A stretch of DNA of 64,000 bases from JBMDXB01 sp048594975 (GCA_048594975.1 JBMDXQ010000119.1:62001-126000), one strand, 5' to 3'. Positions 9,461-18,733 are shown, numbered from the stretch's first letter. Translations and numbers: made by a program. Notes: generated from the letters alone by a model not told the origin.

Positions 9461-9477
9461 CTCAGAGGGCCACGGAG
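9461..9477. repeat. Short interspersed repeat (CTCAGAGGGCCACGGAG)
   Basis: This intergenic motif directly follows the VOC gene. A near-identical form occurs at 47278-47293 and related arms at 47234-47259 and 47478-47505. It belongs to a family of intergenic repeats and is not coding. Confidence 0.55.
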
Positions 9478-9488
9478 TGCGCAGGGGT

Positions 9489-10320
9489 TCAGGGCAGGCC
9501 GTAGACGCCGACGGCCGAGATGAGCAGGCCGAGGCAGCCGAAGAGTCCCAGCAGCAGCATGTTCAGGCGGCGCTGCGCCACGCGTCTCCCTATCAGCTCC
9601 TCCATCGTGATGAGGTTGCGCAGCGGCACGTCCGGCAGCACGGCAAACACCGCGGACCCTACCGCGCCCACGATGTCGGACGTGTTTCCGCTGGTGCGGA
9701 TCACCAGCGTGCCGCCGGCGACGCGGCTCTGCGCCATCGGCATGTACGCCTCCGGTCGCGGCTCCACTTCGAGGCTCGTCTGGCGCACGTCGCCGACGAC
9801 CCCGACGATCGTGGGAGACCGATCGATCCCCGACCTCGCGGCGGATCTTCGCCCGGGAAGAACGTTTTTCGCGGCTGACTCGTTGATGATGACGACTGCG
9901 GTGGAGTCCTCGCGATCGCTGCGATCGAACAGCCGCCCTCGTTGAAGCGGAATGCTCAGCGCCCGGTGGAAGTCCGGCGTCACGGCGCTGGTGCCGATCA
10001 TTTCCCCCGGCGGTGAGGTCGATGTTCCTGGACGGAATCGTCAGCGAGGTGGCGCTGTACCGGCCCTGGAGCGGCGCGCTCCCGCCGATCATCGCTGCGT
10101 GAAGCACGCCGCGGATCCGAGCGACCCGTTCGACGACTTCGGCGAACGCCGCACCGGAATCGCGCGGCTGCGTCCGTGATTCGACGCGCGGCGAAGCCCT
10201 CGACCGGCCACGCCGGCGCTGGTGCGACCGCCTTCCTTGAGTGCTTCTGTCAGCTCCGGTGTCGACAGGCGGCGGATGTGGGCCGAACGCACCGCTGCGC
10301 ACGTTCCCAGCGGCGGGCTG
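9489..10320 (-). pseudogene. Remnant of a MacB/FtsX-type (ADOP) permease
   Basis: A decayed C-terminal piece of a large permease like those at 10939-13608 and 42762-45386. From the 5' side the recognisable scraps are LTEALKEGGRTSAG (about 10200-10265), VERVARIRGVLHAAMIGGSAPLQG (about 10045-10145, another frame), and MIGTSAVTPDFHRALSIPLQRGR (from 10001). After these come a MacB periplasmic-core tail and the first FtsX helix NMLLLGLFGCLGLLISAVGVYG. The frame stops at 9489 right after that helix, so the last three or so membrane segments are missing. At least two frame changes and loss of both ends make it non-functional. Upper boundary is approximate. Confidence 0.8.
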
Positions 10321-10391
10321 CCCGTGCGACATGGATGGCCGAATACGTCCGGATTAGGACGAGCCTGGCGGCTGCGATTCGTCTCTTCGCG

Positions 10392-10862
10392 TCAGTTCTG
10401 CAGTTTGACCGCCGCCAGGCGTTTCACCAGGGAGATGTCGCTCACAGCCTTGATCTGCAGACGAAGGCCCGTGCCTTCCGGATACCGCGGGGCATCGTCG
10501 AGCAGGCGCAACACGCGTGAGGGTATCCCGCTCTGGCGTGCGGCCGCGAGCGCCCGGTCGCCGAAGATGAAGAGTACCTGGAAGAACCCGTTGAAGGGCG
10601 CCAGCCAGACGATGGTCCTTTTCCCGCGCTTCAGGCGAAGGGCCCAGCCGGTCCGGGTCGAATAGCTCTTCCACTCCCGGACCGAGACGTCCTGCTCCGA
10701 CGCGAGGTCCGCGATCAACCGGTCCCACACCGGCTTCACACGACCGAGCGCCTGTTCGAGGTCGGAATCGGACGGTCGAGCAGAGTTGCCGACGAACGCA
10801 TTGGCGGGCGCACCCGTGTTGCGGGCTCTCTTTTCTCCGGTCGGTCGCGGATCATGCGCCAT
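10392..10862 (-). CDS. DUF3788 family protein
   Basis: A 156-residue soluble protein matching the DUF3788 pattern. Conserved features are ALGRVKPVWDRLI, REWKSYSTRTGWALRLKRGKRTIVWLAP, FFQVLFIFGDRAL and YPEGTGLRLQI. The first ~30 residues (MAHDPRPTGEKRARNTG) are polar and probably disordered. The function of the family is not established. The pattern of Trp/Gly/Lys residues suggests a small ligand-binding fold. It lies between the permease remnant and an intact permease, all on the minus strand, with no sign of co-function. Confidence 0.8.
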   Translation of the reverse strand: MAHDPRPTGEKRARNTGAPANAFVGNSARPSDSDLEQALGRVKPVWDRLIADLASEQDVSVREWKSYSTRTGWALRLKRGKRTIVWLAPFNGFFQVLFIFGDRALAAARQSGIPSRVLRLLDDAPRYPEGTGLRLQIKAVSDISLVKRLAAVKLQN

Positions 10863-10938
10863 TAGACGGCTGTTCTCGTGTGCCTGCGGCCTTCCGCTGC
10901 TCTGCCGCGACGCTCTCGCGCGCGCAAGGCCGCATCGT

Positions 10939-13608
10939 CTACGCGTCGGCCTTCAGCACCTCGCTCGGCTGGATGCGCAGCCCGCGACGCGCCGGTCCAA
11001 GGGCCGCGAGCAATCCGACGACCACCATCAGCGCGGCGACGAGGAGCGTCAGCGTCGCCGCCCGGCCGATGCTGGAGTCGGTGTTCAGGAACACGGCGCC
11101 GGACAGCAGCGCGCCGACGATCAGACCCAGCGCGAGCTGGCCCGCGACCCGCCGGAAGATGCCGATGACCAGCCGATGGGGAGCCGCGCCGAGGGCGGCA
11201 CAAATCGCGATCTCGCGCGCACGCTGCGCGACGGTGAACGACATCAATGCATAGATCCCGGCCGCCGACAGCAGCAGGACGCTGATCGTCACCAGCCCGA
11301 CGCCCCACGCGAGGTAACGCCACACCGAGCGCATCTGGCTGTACAACTCCGATAAGGGGACGACCCGGCGCAGCTGCAGCGCGGGATCGACCTCGGCCCC
11401 GATTGCGCGAACGCGATCGAGGAAGCCCGTCGGGATGTTCCCGTCGAAACGCGCCGACAGGACGAGCGGATGCACGTCTCCCGGTGCGGCCGGATGATAG
11501 ACGGTGGGGTTGCCGTCCGAGCCGGGCGGCGGTGGAAAGTCCGGGAAGTCGCGAACCACTCCGACGACTTGATACCACGTGTCGGCGCGGGTGTTCCGCC
11601 GCTCGTACGGCGCGACGTAGCGGAAGCGGGCGCCTAGGGCGAAACCGGGGTCGAGGAACTGCCGCACGAACGTGCGGTTGACAACGACGTGTGACGCGGT
11701 CAGATCGGCCGCCGTCAACCCGCGCCCGGCCAGGATCTCGGCGCGGTACACGTCGAACAGCCCGAGGCCGACATCGAACGCATCGACTCCCAGCCTGGCG
11801 CCGGCGTACTTGACGCCGGCGCCGCCTGCGAATTCGAGGACTCGACCAGGCGCGAACCCCGGCACACCTGAAGAGAACGTGACCGCCGAGACACCCAGCT
11901 CGGCCTCCAGTCGGGACGTCAACTCGAGTTGCCGGGCCCTGATCCGGCCTGCGTCCCTGGCGGATTCCTCGTCACCCATCGCGACCGTGGCCACGATGAA
12001 CTGTTCGGCGGCGAACTCCGGTCCCGCAACGCCCATTCGCACGACCCGTGAGGCCAGGGACACAGCCGTCGGCAGGACGGCCACGGCAACCGCGACCTGG
12101 GCAACGATGAGCGCGGTCCATAGCGGTCCCAGGCGCCCCGCCGTGCGGCCATCGAGCTGACGGAGGTTTGCGCTCACGCCGGCGCTCGTGGCCTTGAGGC
12201 CCGGCAGCACGCCCATGATCAGGGCGCCGAGTCCCGCGAGGGCGATCGCGTACGCGACCGTTCCGAGGGAAAGCTTGAGATCGACCCAGAACGGCACGCC
12301 GCCATTCCCTTCGGCGAAGACCTGCATCCGCGCGAGTGCCAGGTCGGCCAGCATCAGCCCCGCCGCGGCGGCGACCAGCGCCAGTGCCAGGGCCTCGATG
12401 AACAGCTGCCCGAGGATGCGGCGGCGGCTCGCGCCGAGCGCCGTCCGTACCGCGATCTCGCCGAGGCGCGTGACGGTGCGTGCGTAGACGAGAATGGCCA
12501 GGTTCACGGCGACGACGAAGGCGAGCGCGCCCACGAACAGCTGCGCGATCCGCAACGCCCAGAGACGGAAGGGATTCGTGATGTCGACGTGCTCGTGCGT
12601 GTAGGGGAGCACCACGGGCCGAAGTCTCTGGTGCGTCTCGGGATGCGCCGCGGCGGCGCGCTGGCCGAGGACGGTCAGCTCCGCTTGCGCCTCATGCAAC
12701 GTGACCCCCGGTGCCAGTCGACCGAACACGTACAGCTCCGGTCCTTCCAGGCGCTGGTATCGGAGGGGATTGGCGCGAAGCGGAAGCCAGTACTGATGGT
12801 TCAGCGGAAACCTGAAACCCGCGGGCATGACGCCGACCACGGTGGCGGTCGTCCCGCCGAGGCGCACGCTGCGCCCCACGACGTGCGGGTCGGATTGGAA
12901 ACGCGTCCGCCAGGCGTCGTAGCCGATAACCACGACGGGCGGCGCGGCGTCGTATTCGTCGCCCGGCAGCAGGTGGCGGCCGAGCAGCGGCGGGATGCGC
13001 GCCAGTGCGAACCCCGAGGCCGTCATTTCGGCAGCCTTCACGATCTCGGGCGCTGCCTGGTCCGCGACCAGGGCGTGCTGGACGGTGCGAAACGCGCCGA
13101 GCTGCTGCACCGACCGGAGGTTCTGCTGCGAGGCGACGAAGTCGTGCAGCACGCGCCGCTCGGCTCCCCCCGGCGTGGGTGTCGCCTCGTGCAGCGCCAC
13201 GACGCGCGCGCCGTCGGCGAGGGGCAGGGCCGGGTCGAGCACCTCCGAGAAGGCCTCGAAGAATGTCACGCCGATGGCGATGGCCACGGCCATGGCAAAT
13301 CCCCCGACCAGCGTCAGCCCGCGGTACTTCACGAGCATGCGGACGCCGAGCCGGACGTCGAGCGACAGCGTGTCCAGCCAGCGCAGCCCGCGCGTGTCAC
13401 GGCCCGCTTCCTTGTACTTCTCGAGGCCGCCGAACGCGACGTGCGCCTGCCGCCGCGCTTCGCGGCAATTGAGCCCGCGCTCGCGCACCAGCCGCTCGGT
13501 CTCCATGTCGATGTGGAAGCGCATCTCCTCGTGCATGGCCGCATCGAGGCGATTGGCGCGCCACATCGCCCGCCACGTCGAGCGCAGGCGCGCTCGCAGC
13601 CGCCGCAT
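10939..13608 (-). CDS. ADOP-type ABC transporter permease (MacB/FtsX fold, duplicated)
   Basis: A large permease of about 889 residues with two FtsX-like units, each with a periplasmic MacB-type core. It is not paired with an ATPase gene here, the 'orphan' situation typical of Acidobacteriota. The N-terminal ~90 residues (MHEEMRFHIDMETERLV, REARRQAHVAFGG) are the cytoplasmic helical domain of this family. TM1 is near residue 110. The first core contains LLGRHLLPGDEYDAAPPVVVIGYDAW. Membrane helices occur at about 355-480, then a second core and a final FtsX block. ATG 13608 is used; a TTG at 13614 overlaps the padR stop. It sits directly after padR, so the two are coupled. The cargo is unknown; relatives include MacB-like efflux of peptides or lipids. 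Confidence 0.92.
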   Translation of the reverse strand: MRRLRARLRSTWRAMWRANRLDAAMHEEMRFHIDMETERLVRERGLNCREARRQAHVAFGGLEKYKEAGRDTRGLRWLDTLSLDVRLGVRMLVKYRGLTLVGGFAMAVAIAIGVTFFEAFSEVLDPALPLADGARVVALHEATPTPGGAERRVLHDFVASQQNLRSVQQLGAFRTVQHALVADQAAPEIVKAAEMTASGFALARIPPLLGRHLLPGDEYDAAPPVVVIGYDAWRTRFQSDPHVVGRSVRLGGTTATVVGVMPAGFRFPLNHQYWLPLRANPLRYQRLEGPELYVFGRLAPGVTLHEAQAELTVLGQRAAAAHPETHQRLRPVVLPYTHEHVDITNPFRLWALRIAQLFVGALAFVVAVNLAILVYARTVTRLGEIAVRTALGASRRRILGQLFIEALALALVAAAAGLMLADLALARMQVFAEGNGGVPFWVDLKLSLGTVAYAIALAGLGALIMGVLPGLKATSAGVSANLRQLDGRTAGRLGPLWTALIVAQVAVAVAVLPTAVSLASRVVRMGVAGPEFAAEQFIVATVAMGDEESARDAGRIRARQLELTSRLEAELGVSAVTFSSGVPGFAPGRVLEFAGGAGVKYAGARLGVDAFDVGLGLFDVYRAEILAGRGLTAADLTASHVVVNRTFVRQFLDPGFALGARFRYVAPYERRNTRADTWYQVVGVVRDFPDFPPPPGSDGNPTVYHPAAPGDVHPLVLSARFDGNIPTGFLDRVRAIGAEVDPALQLRRVVPLSELYSQMRSVWRYLAWGVGLVTISVLLLSAAGIYALMSFTVAQRAREIAICAALGAAPHRLVIGIFRRVAGQLALGLIVGALLSGAVFLNTDSSIGRAATLTLLVAALMVVVGLLAALGPARRGLRIQPSEVLKADA

Positions 13609-13610
13609 CC

Positions 13611-13952
13611 TCAAATCTCCTGGCGCGTTGTCCGCAGCGCCATCGCGATCGCCTGGGCGAGCCGGTTCCAGCCCGCCGTTTCCTCACCCAGCCGCGCCCG
13701 GCCCGTGGCTGTCAGGCGGTAGAACTTCGCGCGGCGGTTGTTGTCCGACGTTCCCCATTCGCTGTCGATCAGGCCCTGCTGTTCGAGTCGGTACAGGGCG
13801 GGATAGAGCGCACCCTGCTGGATGCGCAGCGCGCCGCCGGTGATCTGCTCGATGCGCAGCAAGACGCCGTACCCGTGCAGCTTGCCGAGCGACACCGCCT
13901 TGAGGATGAGCAGGTCGAGCGTGCCGGGTAACAGTTCTGCCGAGGGGTCCAT
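13611..13952 (-). CDS. PadR-family transcriptional regulator
   Basis: A 113-residue winged-helix repressor of the short PadR type. It opens LLPGTLDLLILKAVSLGKLHGYGVLLRIEQ, has the wing region GALYPALYRLEQQGLIDSEWGTSDNNRRAKFYRLTATGR, and ends in a short dimerisation helix. Such regulators repress their own operon and release DNA on binding a small molecule. The stop abuts the permease start, so the pair is one operon. An inverted repeat overlapping the -10 region lies just upstream, which fits autorepression. Confidence 0.94.
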   Translation of the reverse strand: MDPSAELLPGTLDLLILKAVSLGKLHGYGVLLRIEQITGGALRIQQGALYPALYRLEQQGLIDSEWGTSDNNRRAKFYRLTATGRARLGEETAGWNRLAQAIAMALRTTRQEI

Positions 13953-13974
13953 GCGCCTTCTCCGAAGCCGGCCG

Positions 13975-14009
13975 AGGAGAGTATGCGCGTCACTCTCCTA
14001 AGCTGTCAA
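13975..14009 (-). promoter_or_regulatory. Promoter of padR-permease operon with palindromic operator
   Basis: On the minus strand TTGACA (14009-14004) is followed after 18 bases by CATACT (13985-13980), a good sigma-70-type promoter. An inverted repeat AGGAGAGT / ACTCTCCT (13975-13982 and 13992-13999, 9-base loop) covers the -10. This position suits repression by the PadR protein encoded 23 bases downstream. PadR binding is inferred. Confidence 0.65.
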
Positions 14010-14032
14010 GGAGAACGGTGATCGAGCTTCGC

Positions 14033-14392
14033 TGATCCCCTCCGTCTCGGGGAGACGCTCCGCGTCGGCGTGCTCGCCATCACGGCGCACCCCACGCCAG
14101 GCCACACGCCGGGCCCGACGACGTGGACGTGGCGCTCGTCCGAAGGGGTCGAACACCTTCCGGCGGAGCCTCGCGCTCGTGGATCGGTTGCCCTGCGACG
14201 TGTTGCTCGTCCCGCATCCCTTTGCGATGGCGCTCGACGCGAAGCCGGAACAGCGGCGCAAGAACCCGGCCGTGAACCCGTTCGCCGACCGCAGTGCCTG
14301 CCGCGCCTTCGCCGCCACACAGCGCGGCCGCCTCGAGGAGCGCATCGCCGGCGAACAGAAGCAGCGACGGCCGGCCGCGGGTCGGAGCCTCC
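14033..14392 (+). pseudogene. Remnant of a subclass B3 metallo-beta-lactamase
   Basis: Reading from about 14033 gives RLGETLRVGVLAITAHPTPG then HTPGPTTWTW. This is the strand and zinc-ligand region (GHTPG, H of the second metal-binding motif) of B3 metallo-beta-lactamases. At about 14135-14150 the sequence jumps frame and skips some 20-30 residues of the expected protein. It continues FRRSLALVDRLPCDVLLVPHP, with the last zinc-ligand histidine region, and then NPFADRSACRAFAATQRGRLEER, the family's C-terminal helix. The N-terminal half with the HxHxDH motif is absent. It is therefore a 5'-truncated, internally deleted and frameshifted fossil between padR and the GH2 gene. No activity is expected. 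Confidence 0.72.
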
Positions 14393-14437
14393 TCCCGCGG
14401 GGATACCGCCGGTCGGTTCAGGATGAACCGCGGTCGG

Positions 14438-17167
14438 TCAGTTGCCGCCGGAGGTGATGGTCGTCACGCCGTCCCGCAACCCCTCACTCGAAGCCGTGAC
14501 GGTGATGCGACCTTTCTCGCCCGCTCTCGCCCTGACGATGACGAGGGCGAGGCCGTTGAACGCCTCGCGTTCGCGCGCCTGGAACGGCACGAAACTCGTC
14601 GGATCGCCGTTGTCCGTGGCGACGATCTCGCCGGGTCCCACGATCGTGAAACGGATCCGGTTGCTGGCGCGGGGAACCACGACCCCATCCCGGTCGACGA
14701 CGCGCACCGTGACGAACGACAGGTCGCGGCCGTCGGCCCTGATCGTGGCGCGGTCAGGCGCGGCCTCCAGGACCGCAGGCGCGGCTGCCGTTCTCACGAC
14801 GCCCGTGGCCCACCTCACACCTTTCCTGTAGGTGACCACTTCCAGGGTGCCGGGCTCGTACACGACGTCGTCCCACCGCAGCCGGTACTGGTAGGCGTCC
14901 TTCTTCTTGCGGCCCAGCGACCTGCCGTTGAGAAACAGCTCCCCTTCGTCGCCCGACGTGAACACGTGTACCGGCGTGACCTGGCCGCGCCGCTCCGGCC
15001 ATGTCCAGTGCGGGAGGATGTGCGCCATCGGGTGGTCCGGCCGCCAGTGCGCCTGGTACAGATAGAAGCGGTCCTTCTTCAAGCCGGCCAGGTCGATGAT
15101 CCCGAAGTACGAACTTCGGGCCGAGTAGTACGGGGTGGGTTCGCCAAGATAGTCCCAGCCGCTCCAGGCGAATCCTCCCGCCACGTACGGATGCCTCTCC
15201 AGGGAGGCGAACACCTTGTCGGCGGAGGAGCCAAACGGCGCGGTGTACAGCTCGTAGGCGCTGACGAGCTGGCCCTTCGGATCGCCACCCTGCCCGTCGC
15301 GCGCGGGGGCGCTGATGCCGCCAATGACGGGGAACAGGTAGACCCCGCGAGTGCTCAGAGCGGCGGCGTTCTCCGCGCTGAGAATCATCTTTCCTGGAAA
15401 CGCCGCGTGGAACGCCGGGTACAAGGGAGGCGTGCGGATGCCCTGGAGGCCTGCGTATTCCGGTGCGTCACGGATTCCCTCGCCCTGGTAGTTCAGGCAG
15501 ATGACATCCATGCTCTCGGGCAACGGCATCTCCGGCTTGGCGTAGTTCATCGACGCCGTGGTGGGGCGGGTGGGATCCTCTTCCTTGACGATGTCGTGGA
15601 GACGCTTCGCGAGCGCCGCGCCTCGCTCACCCGTGTACTGCTCCCCGACTTCGTTGCCCGTGCTCCACATGATCACCGAGGGGGAATTCCTATCGCGGCG
15701 CACCCACGCGCGCACGTCCTGCTCGTGCCAGTCGGGGAACACGAGGTGGAAGTCGAGCGGCGTCTTCTTCCGCTCCCAGACGTCGAAGAGCTCGTCGACG
15801 ACGAGGAATCCCATCCGGTCGGTCAGCTCGAGCACCTCGGGCGCAGGCGGGTTGTGGGCCATGCGGATCGCGTTGGCGCCCATCTCCCGCAGCATCTCCA
15901 GCTGGCGCTCGGCCGCCCGCGTGTTGAACGCTGCGCCGAGGGCGCCGAGGTCGTGGTGCTGATTGACTCCTTTGATGTAGATGCGCTCGCCGTTGACGAA
16001 CACTCCCCGATCCGGGTCGAAGCGGAGATCGCGGATGCCGAAGCGCGTCTCGACGCGGTCGGTCACCCGGCCGCGGGACGACACGCCGGTGACCGCCACA
16101 TAGAGGTTCGGCCGCTGGCTCGGCGGCGGACCCCAGAGCTGCGGGTTGGCGATCGCAATCGAGCTCTGGACCTCGGCGCTCGATCGCGCCGCCACGGTGC
16201 TCTCCACCGGCTCGATACTCGCGACCGCTTCGCTCGTCCTACGGCCCTCGGCATCGAGGGCGTAGATGCGGGTGACGACGCTGACCGTCTCCGAGCGCCG
16301 TGAGTCGTTGTCGATCGTCACCTTGAGATCGATCGTGGCCGACGACGGAGACACCTGGCGGGTCGTCACGTGCGTTCCCCAGTGGGCGACGTGAAGCGGC
16401 CGCGTCTTGATCAGCCAGACGTTGCGATAGATCCCGCCTCCCGGATACCACCGGGACGAGTCGGGCGGATTGTCCAGGCGGATGGCGAGCTGGTTCGCCC
16501 CGCCGGGGTCGACGTAGGGTGTCAAGTCGACGCGCCACGAGGCGTAGCCGAACGGCCATCCGCCGACGATCTGGCCGTTGAGCCACACCGTCGCGTAGGA
16601 CATCGCGCCGTCGACGTCGAGGAAAATCGACCGGCCCCTGTCGGAGGCCCCGATGTCGAGCGTCTTCCGATACCAGCCCACTCCCCAGCTCGGCAAACGC
16701 CCCATTCCACCGTGCGGCCCGCTGGCCAGAAACGGCCCTTCGATTGCCCAGTCGTGCGGCAGGTCCACGCGTCTCCACGAGCTGTCGTTGAACTCGCGCT
16801 GCACGTAGGCGATCTCGCCTCCCCAGTTCCCGGTGGGCCGCACGTGGCGTTTCGCGGGATCCTTGATGAAGGGGTTTCCGGTCGGCAGGATCCAGCGCTT
16901 GATCGTCGGCACCGTCGCCGCGACCTTCGCGGCCGGCCGCGGCTCGGCGTCGGCCGGGCGATCGTCCCGCGCGTCGCTCGCGTCCGGCCGGACATCGTAC
17001 AGAAGGCTTACGGCGTTGCCGGGCGGATCGCCCTTCGTAAACCGCCAGTTGTCGTTGATGGAAATCCGCTCCCGCGGGGCGTCCCGGGCTGGCGCAGGTT
17101 GCCCGGCCCCCGGGGCGGCGGCTGCGGCGAGCAGGAGGGCGGCGATGAGTGTCGGGACGTTCCTCAC
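14438..17167 (-). CDS. Glycoside hydrolase family 2 (beta-galactosidase type), secreted
   Basis: A 909-residue exported enzyme that cleaves terminal beta-galactosides or related sugars by a retaining mechanism. It has a signal peptide (LIAALLLAAAAAPGAG), a jelly-roll sugar-binding domain (NWRFTKGDPP..., DLPHDWAIEGPF, GVGWYRKTLDI) and an immunoglobulin-like domain. The (beta/alpha)8 core has acid/base E506 (STGNEVGE) and nucleophile E599 (MILSAENAAALSTRG). It ends with DUF4982- and GH2-C-like beta domains (ELFLNGRSLGRKK, RIRFTIVGPGEIVATDNGD). The order and the LSTRGVY motif fit GalB-type enzymes found in polysaccharide loci. A fragment of a close paralog lies at 59881-60215. The TIR gene starts 131 bases upstream on the opposite strand. 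Confidence 0.93.
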   Translation of the reverse strand: MRNVPTLIAALLLAAAAAPGAGQPAPARDAPRERISINDNWRFTKGDPPGNAVSLLYDVRPDASDARDDRPADAEPRPAAKVAATVPTIKRWILPTGNPFIKDPAKRHVRPTGNWGGEIAYVQREFNDSSWRRVDLPHDWAIEGPFLASGPHGGMGRLPSWGVGWYRKTLDIGASDRGRSIFLDVDGAMSYATVWLNGQIVGGWPFGYASWRVDLTPYVDPGGANQLAIRLDNPPDSSRWYPGGGIYRNVWLIKTRPLHVAHWGTHVTTRQVSPSSATIDLKVTIDNDSRRSETVSVVTRIYALDAEGRRTSEAVASIEPVESTVAARSSAEVQSSIAIANPQLWGPPPSQRPNLYVAVTGVSSRGRVTDRVETRFGIRDLRFDPDRGVFVNGERIYIKGVNQHHDLGALGAAFNTRAAERQLEMLREMGANAIRMAHNPPAPEVLELTDRMGFLVVDELFDVWERKKTPLDFHLVFPDWHEQDVRAWVRRDRNSPSVIMWSTGNEVGEQYTGERGAALAKRLHDIVKEEDPTRPTTASMNYAKPEMPLPESMDVICLNYQGEGIRDAPEYAGLQGIRTPPLYPAFHAAFPGKMILSAENAAALSTRGVYLFPVIGGISAPARDGQGGDPKGQLVSAYELYTAPFGSSADKVFASLERHPYVAGGFAWSGWDYLGEPTPYYSARSSYFGIIDLAGLKKDRFYLYQAHWRPDHPMAHILPHWTWPERRGQVTPVHVFTSGDEGELFLNGRSLGRKKKDAYQYRLRWDDVVYEPGTLEVVTYRKGVRWATGVVRTAAAPAVLEAAPDRATIRADGRDLSFVTVRVVDRDGVVVPRASNRIRFTIVGPGEIVATDNGDPTSFVPFQAREREAFNGLALVIVRARAGEKGRITVTASSEGLRDGVTTITSGGN

Positions 17168-17297
17168 ATCTGTTGCCTCGGATGGGGTGCCCGATTTCTG
17201 ACGATAGGTTCGGCCCGGGGTCGTGTCAAGAACGCGCGGCGAGGCAGGCGGCGCCGCCCGTGCTATTCTCGCGGCCTCCGCCTGCAGGGACGCGCCC

Positions 17298-18629
17298 GTG
17301 AAGCTCTTCGTCGCCTGGTCCGGTGTTCGCAGCTACAGGCTCGCCAGCGCGCTGGTCTGGTGCATCCGGCAGGTCTTTCCGACCGGGCAGGTCAGCCCCT
17401 TCTTCTCTTCCGAGATCGAGCCGGGAACTCCCTGGCTACCCGCACTGCAAACGGCCCTGACCGAGGCCGACGGGATTCTGCTCTGCGTCACGCGCGAGAA
17501 CCTGCGCTCGCCGTGGATGCAGTTCGAGCTCGGTTCGCGTGTGACGGCCGATCGCAGCGACCGCGTGTTCGCGTACCTGCTGGACGTGGAGCCCGCGGAA
17601 CTGATGGATCCGCTGCGTGGCTACCAGGCCGTGATCGGGAACCAGGAAGGGACGCTGCGAATCATCGAGGCCCTTGCCTCGGGAACGGCAACGCCGGTGG
17701 CTGAGGCGTTCACCCGCTGCTGGCCCGAACTCGAGCGGCGCCTGAAGCCGCTGCGCGTTTTCGGCATCGAGGAGCTGCTTCCCGGCTTCGAGCGACTCTT
17801 CCACCGCAAGACCTTTCGCGAGCCGATGGACGAGTGCGTCGACCAGAGCTGGCTGGATCGCTACTACGCGGCGCGCGAGACGTTCGACCGCCTGATCTCC
17901 GCGCGTGAATCCACGGACGCGCGATGGCGGCCGTTCCAGGTCGCGCTCCTCCAGGAGCTGATCGGCGCCGTCGACGGCTACGTGCGCGAGATGCGACGGT
18001 TCCTGCTGTCTGAGGCCGCGTTCGAGCGATCGCCGGAGGGCACGCTCGACCTCGCCAGGCCGTTGCCTCAGGCCGCGCACGTGCCGCCGGGAGACTCCCG
18101 ATGGGCCGAGAAGCGCACCCGGATCATCCGGCAGCTCGTCACGCAACTGCTCGATCCGCAGGGCGCGCCAGTTTTCGCCGACGCGGTGTTCTTCATGACG
18201 CTGAGCCCGTTCTGGCGGAAGAAGGACTTCGTCCATCGGAAGGAAGCGGAGCTGGAAACGGGTGAACTGATGCCGGGCGACGGCGACATCCAGCTCGCCG
18301 CTCGCAGTTCCTGGGACCTCGATCGAATCATCTGTTATCTCGCGCACGAGAAGGGCGGGTCGACCGTCCTCGTTCCGGAGCGGCTGGTCAGGCAGGCGGA
18401 ACGCGAGCTGGAGAAGGTGCAGGCGCGCGATGACGATGCGAGCACGATGCCGCTGCACTACAGCCTGCGGGCAGTCGCGGAAATGGCCGCGCGGGCAGGC
18501 GGCGAGCGAATCCGGGACGCCGCCGGGCGCTTGCGCGAACGGACACTGCGTTTGATCGACGAGCGTGAGCTCGACGGCGGCGGGCAGATGCAGGAGGTTC
18601 TCGACCGCCTCGCGTCAAGGAACGAATGA
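17298..18629 (+). CDS. TIR-domain protein with a novel C-terminal region
   Basis: A 443-residue cytoplasmic protein. Residues 1-150 form a TIR-like (TIR_2) domain: KLFVAWSGVRSYRLASAL at the start, FFSSEIEPGTPWLPALQTAL, ADGILLCVTRENLRSPWMQFELG with the probable NADase glutamate E77, then FAYLLDVEPAELMDPLRGYQ. Residues ~170-443 are mostly helical and match nothing I recognise (DRYYAARETFDRLI, QLVTQLLDPQGAPVF, FWRKKDFVHRKEAELE). GTG 17298 is chosen because it starts at the first TIR strand and has AGGGA seven bases upstream; the frame is open to 17223. Bacterial TIR proteins usually degrade NAD+ or make signal nucleotides in antiphage defence. No Thoeris or other partner gene is adjacent, so it would act alone. 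Role inferred. Confidence 0.82.
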   Translation: MKLFVAWSGVRSYRLASALVWCIRQVFPTGQVSPFFSSEIEPGTPWLPALQTALTEADGILLCVTRENLRSPWMQFELGSRVTADRSDRVFAYLLDVEPAELMDPLRGYQAVIGNQEGTLRIIEALASGTATPVAEAFTRCWPELERRLKPLRVFGIEELLPGFERLFHRKTFREPMDECVDQSWLDRYYAARETFDRLISARESTDARWRPFQVALLQELIGAVDGYVREMRRFLLSEAAFERSPEGTLDLARPLPQAAHVPPGDSRWAEKRTRIIRQLVTQLLDPQGAPVFADAVFFMTLSPFWRKKDFVHRKEAELETGELMPGDGDIQLAARSSWDLDRIICYLAHEKGGSTVLVPERLVRQAERELEKVQARDDDASTMPLHYSLRAVAEMAARAGGERIRDAAGRLRERTLRLIDERELDGGGQMQEVLDRLASRNE

Positions 18630-18733
18630 CGATGCCGCGCCGCTGATCCTGAGGCGGATCGATCCGTTTCTGCTCGCGACCTCGACGCGCGGTCCCCCTC
18701 CTCAGGGCCAGGCTTCGTTCAGCGCTCGGGTCG

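Noticed and set aside
14294..16303. 669-residue plus-strand frame opposite the GH2 gene
   Set aside because: The GH2 reading on the minus strand has all catalytic motifs, whereas the plus frame has none and starts within the metallo-beta-lactamase remnant.
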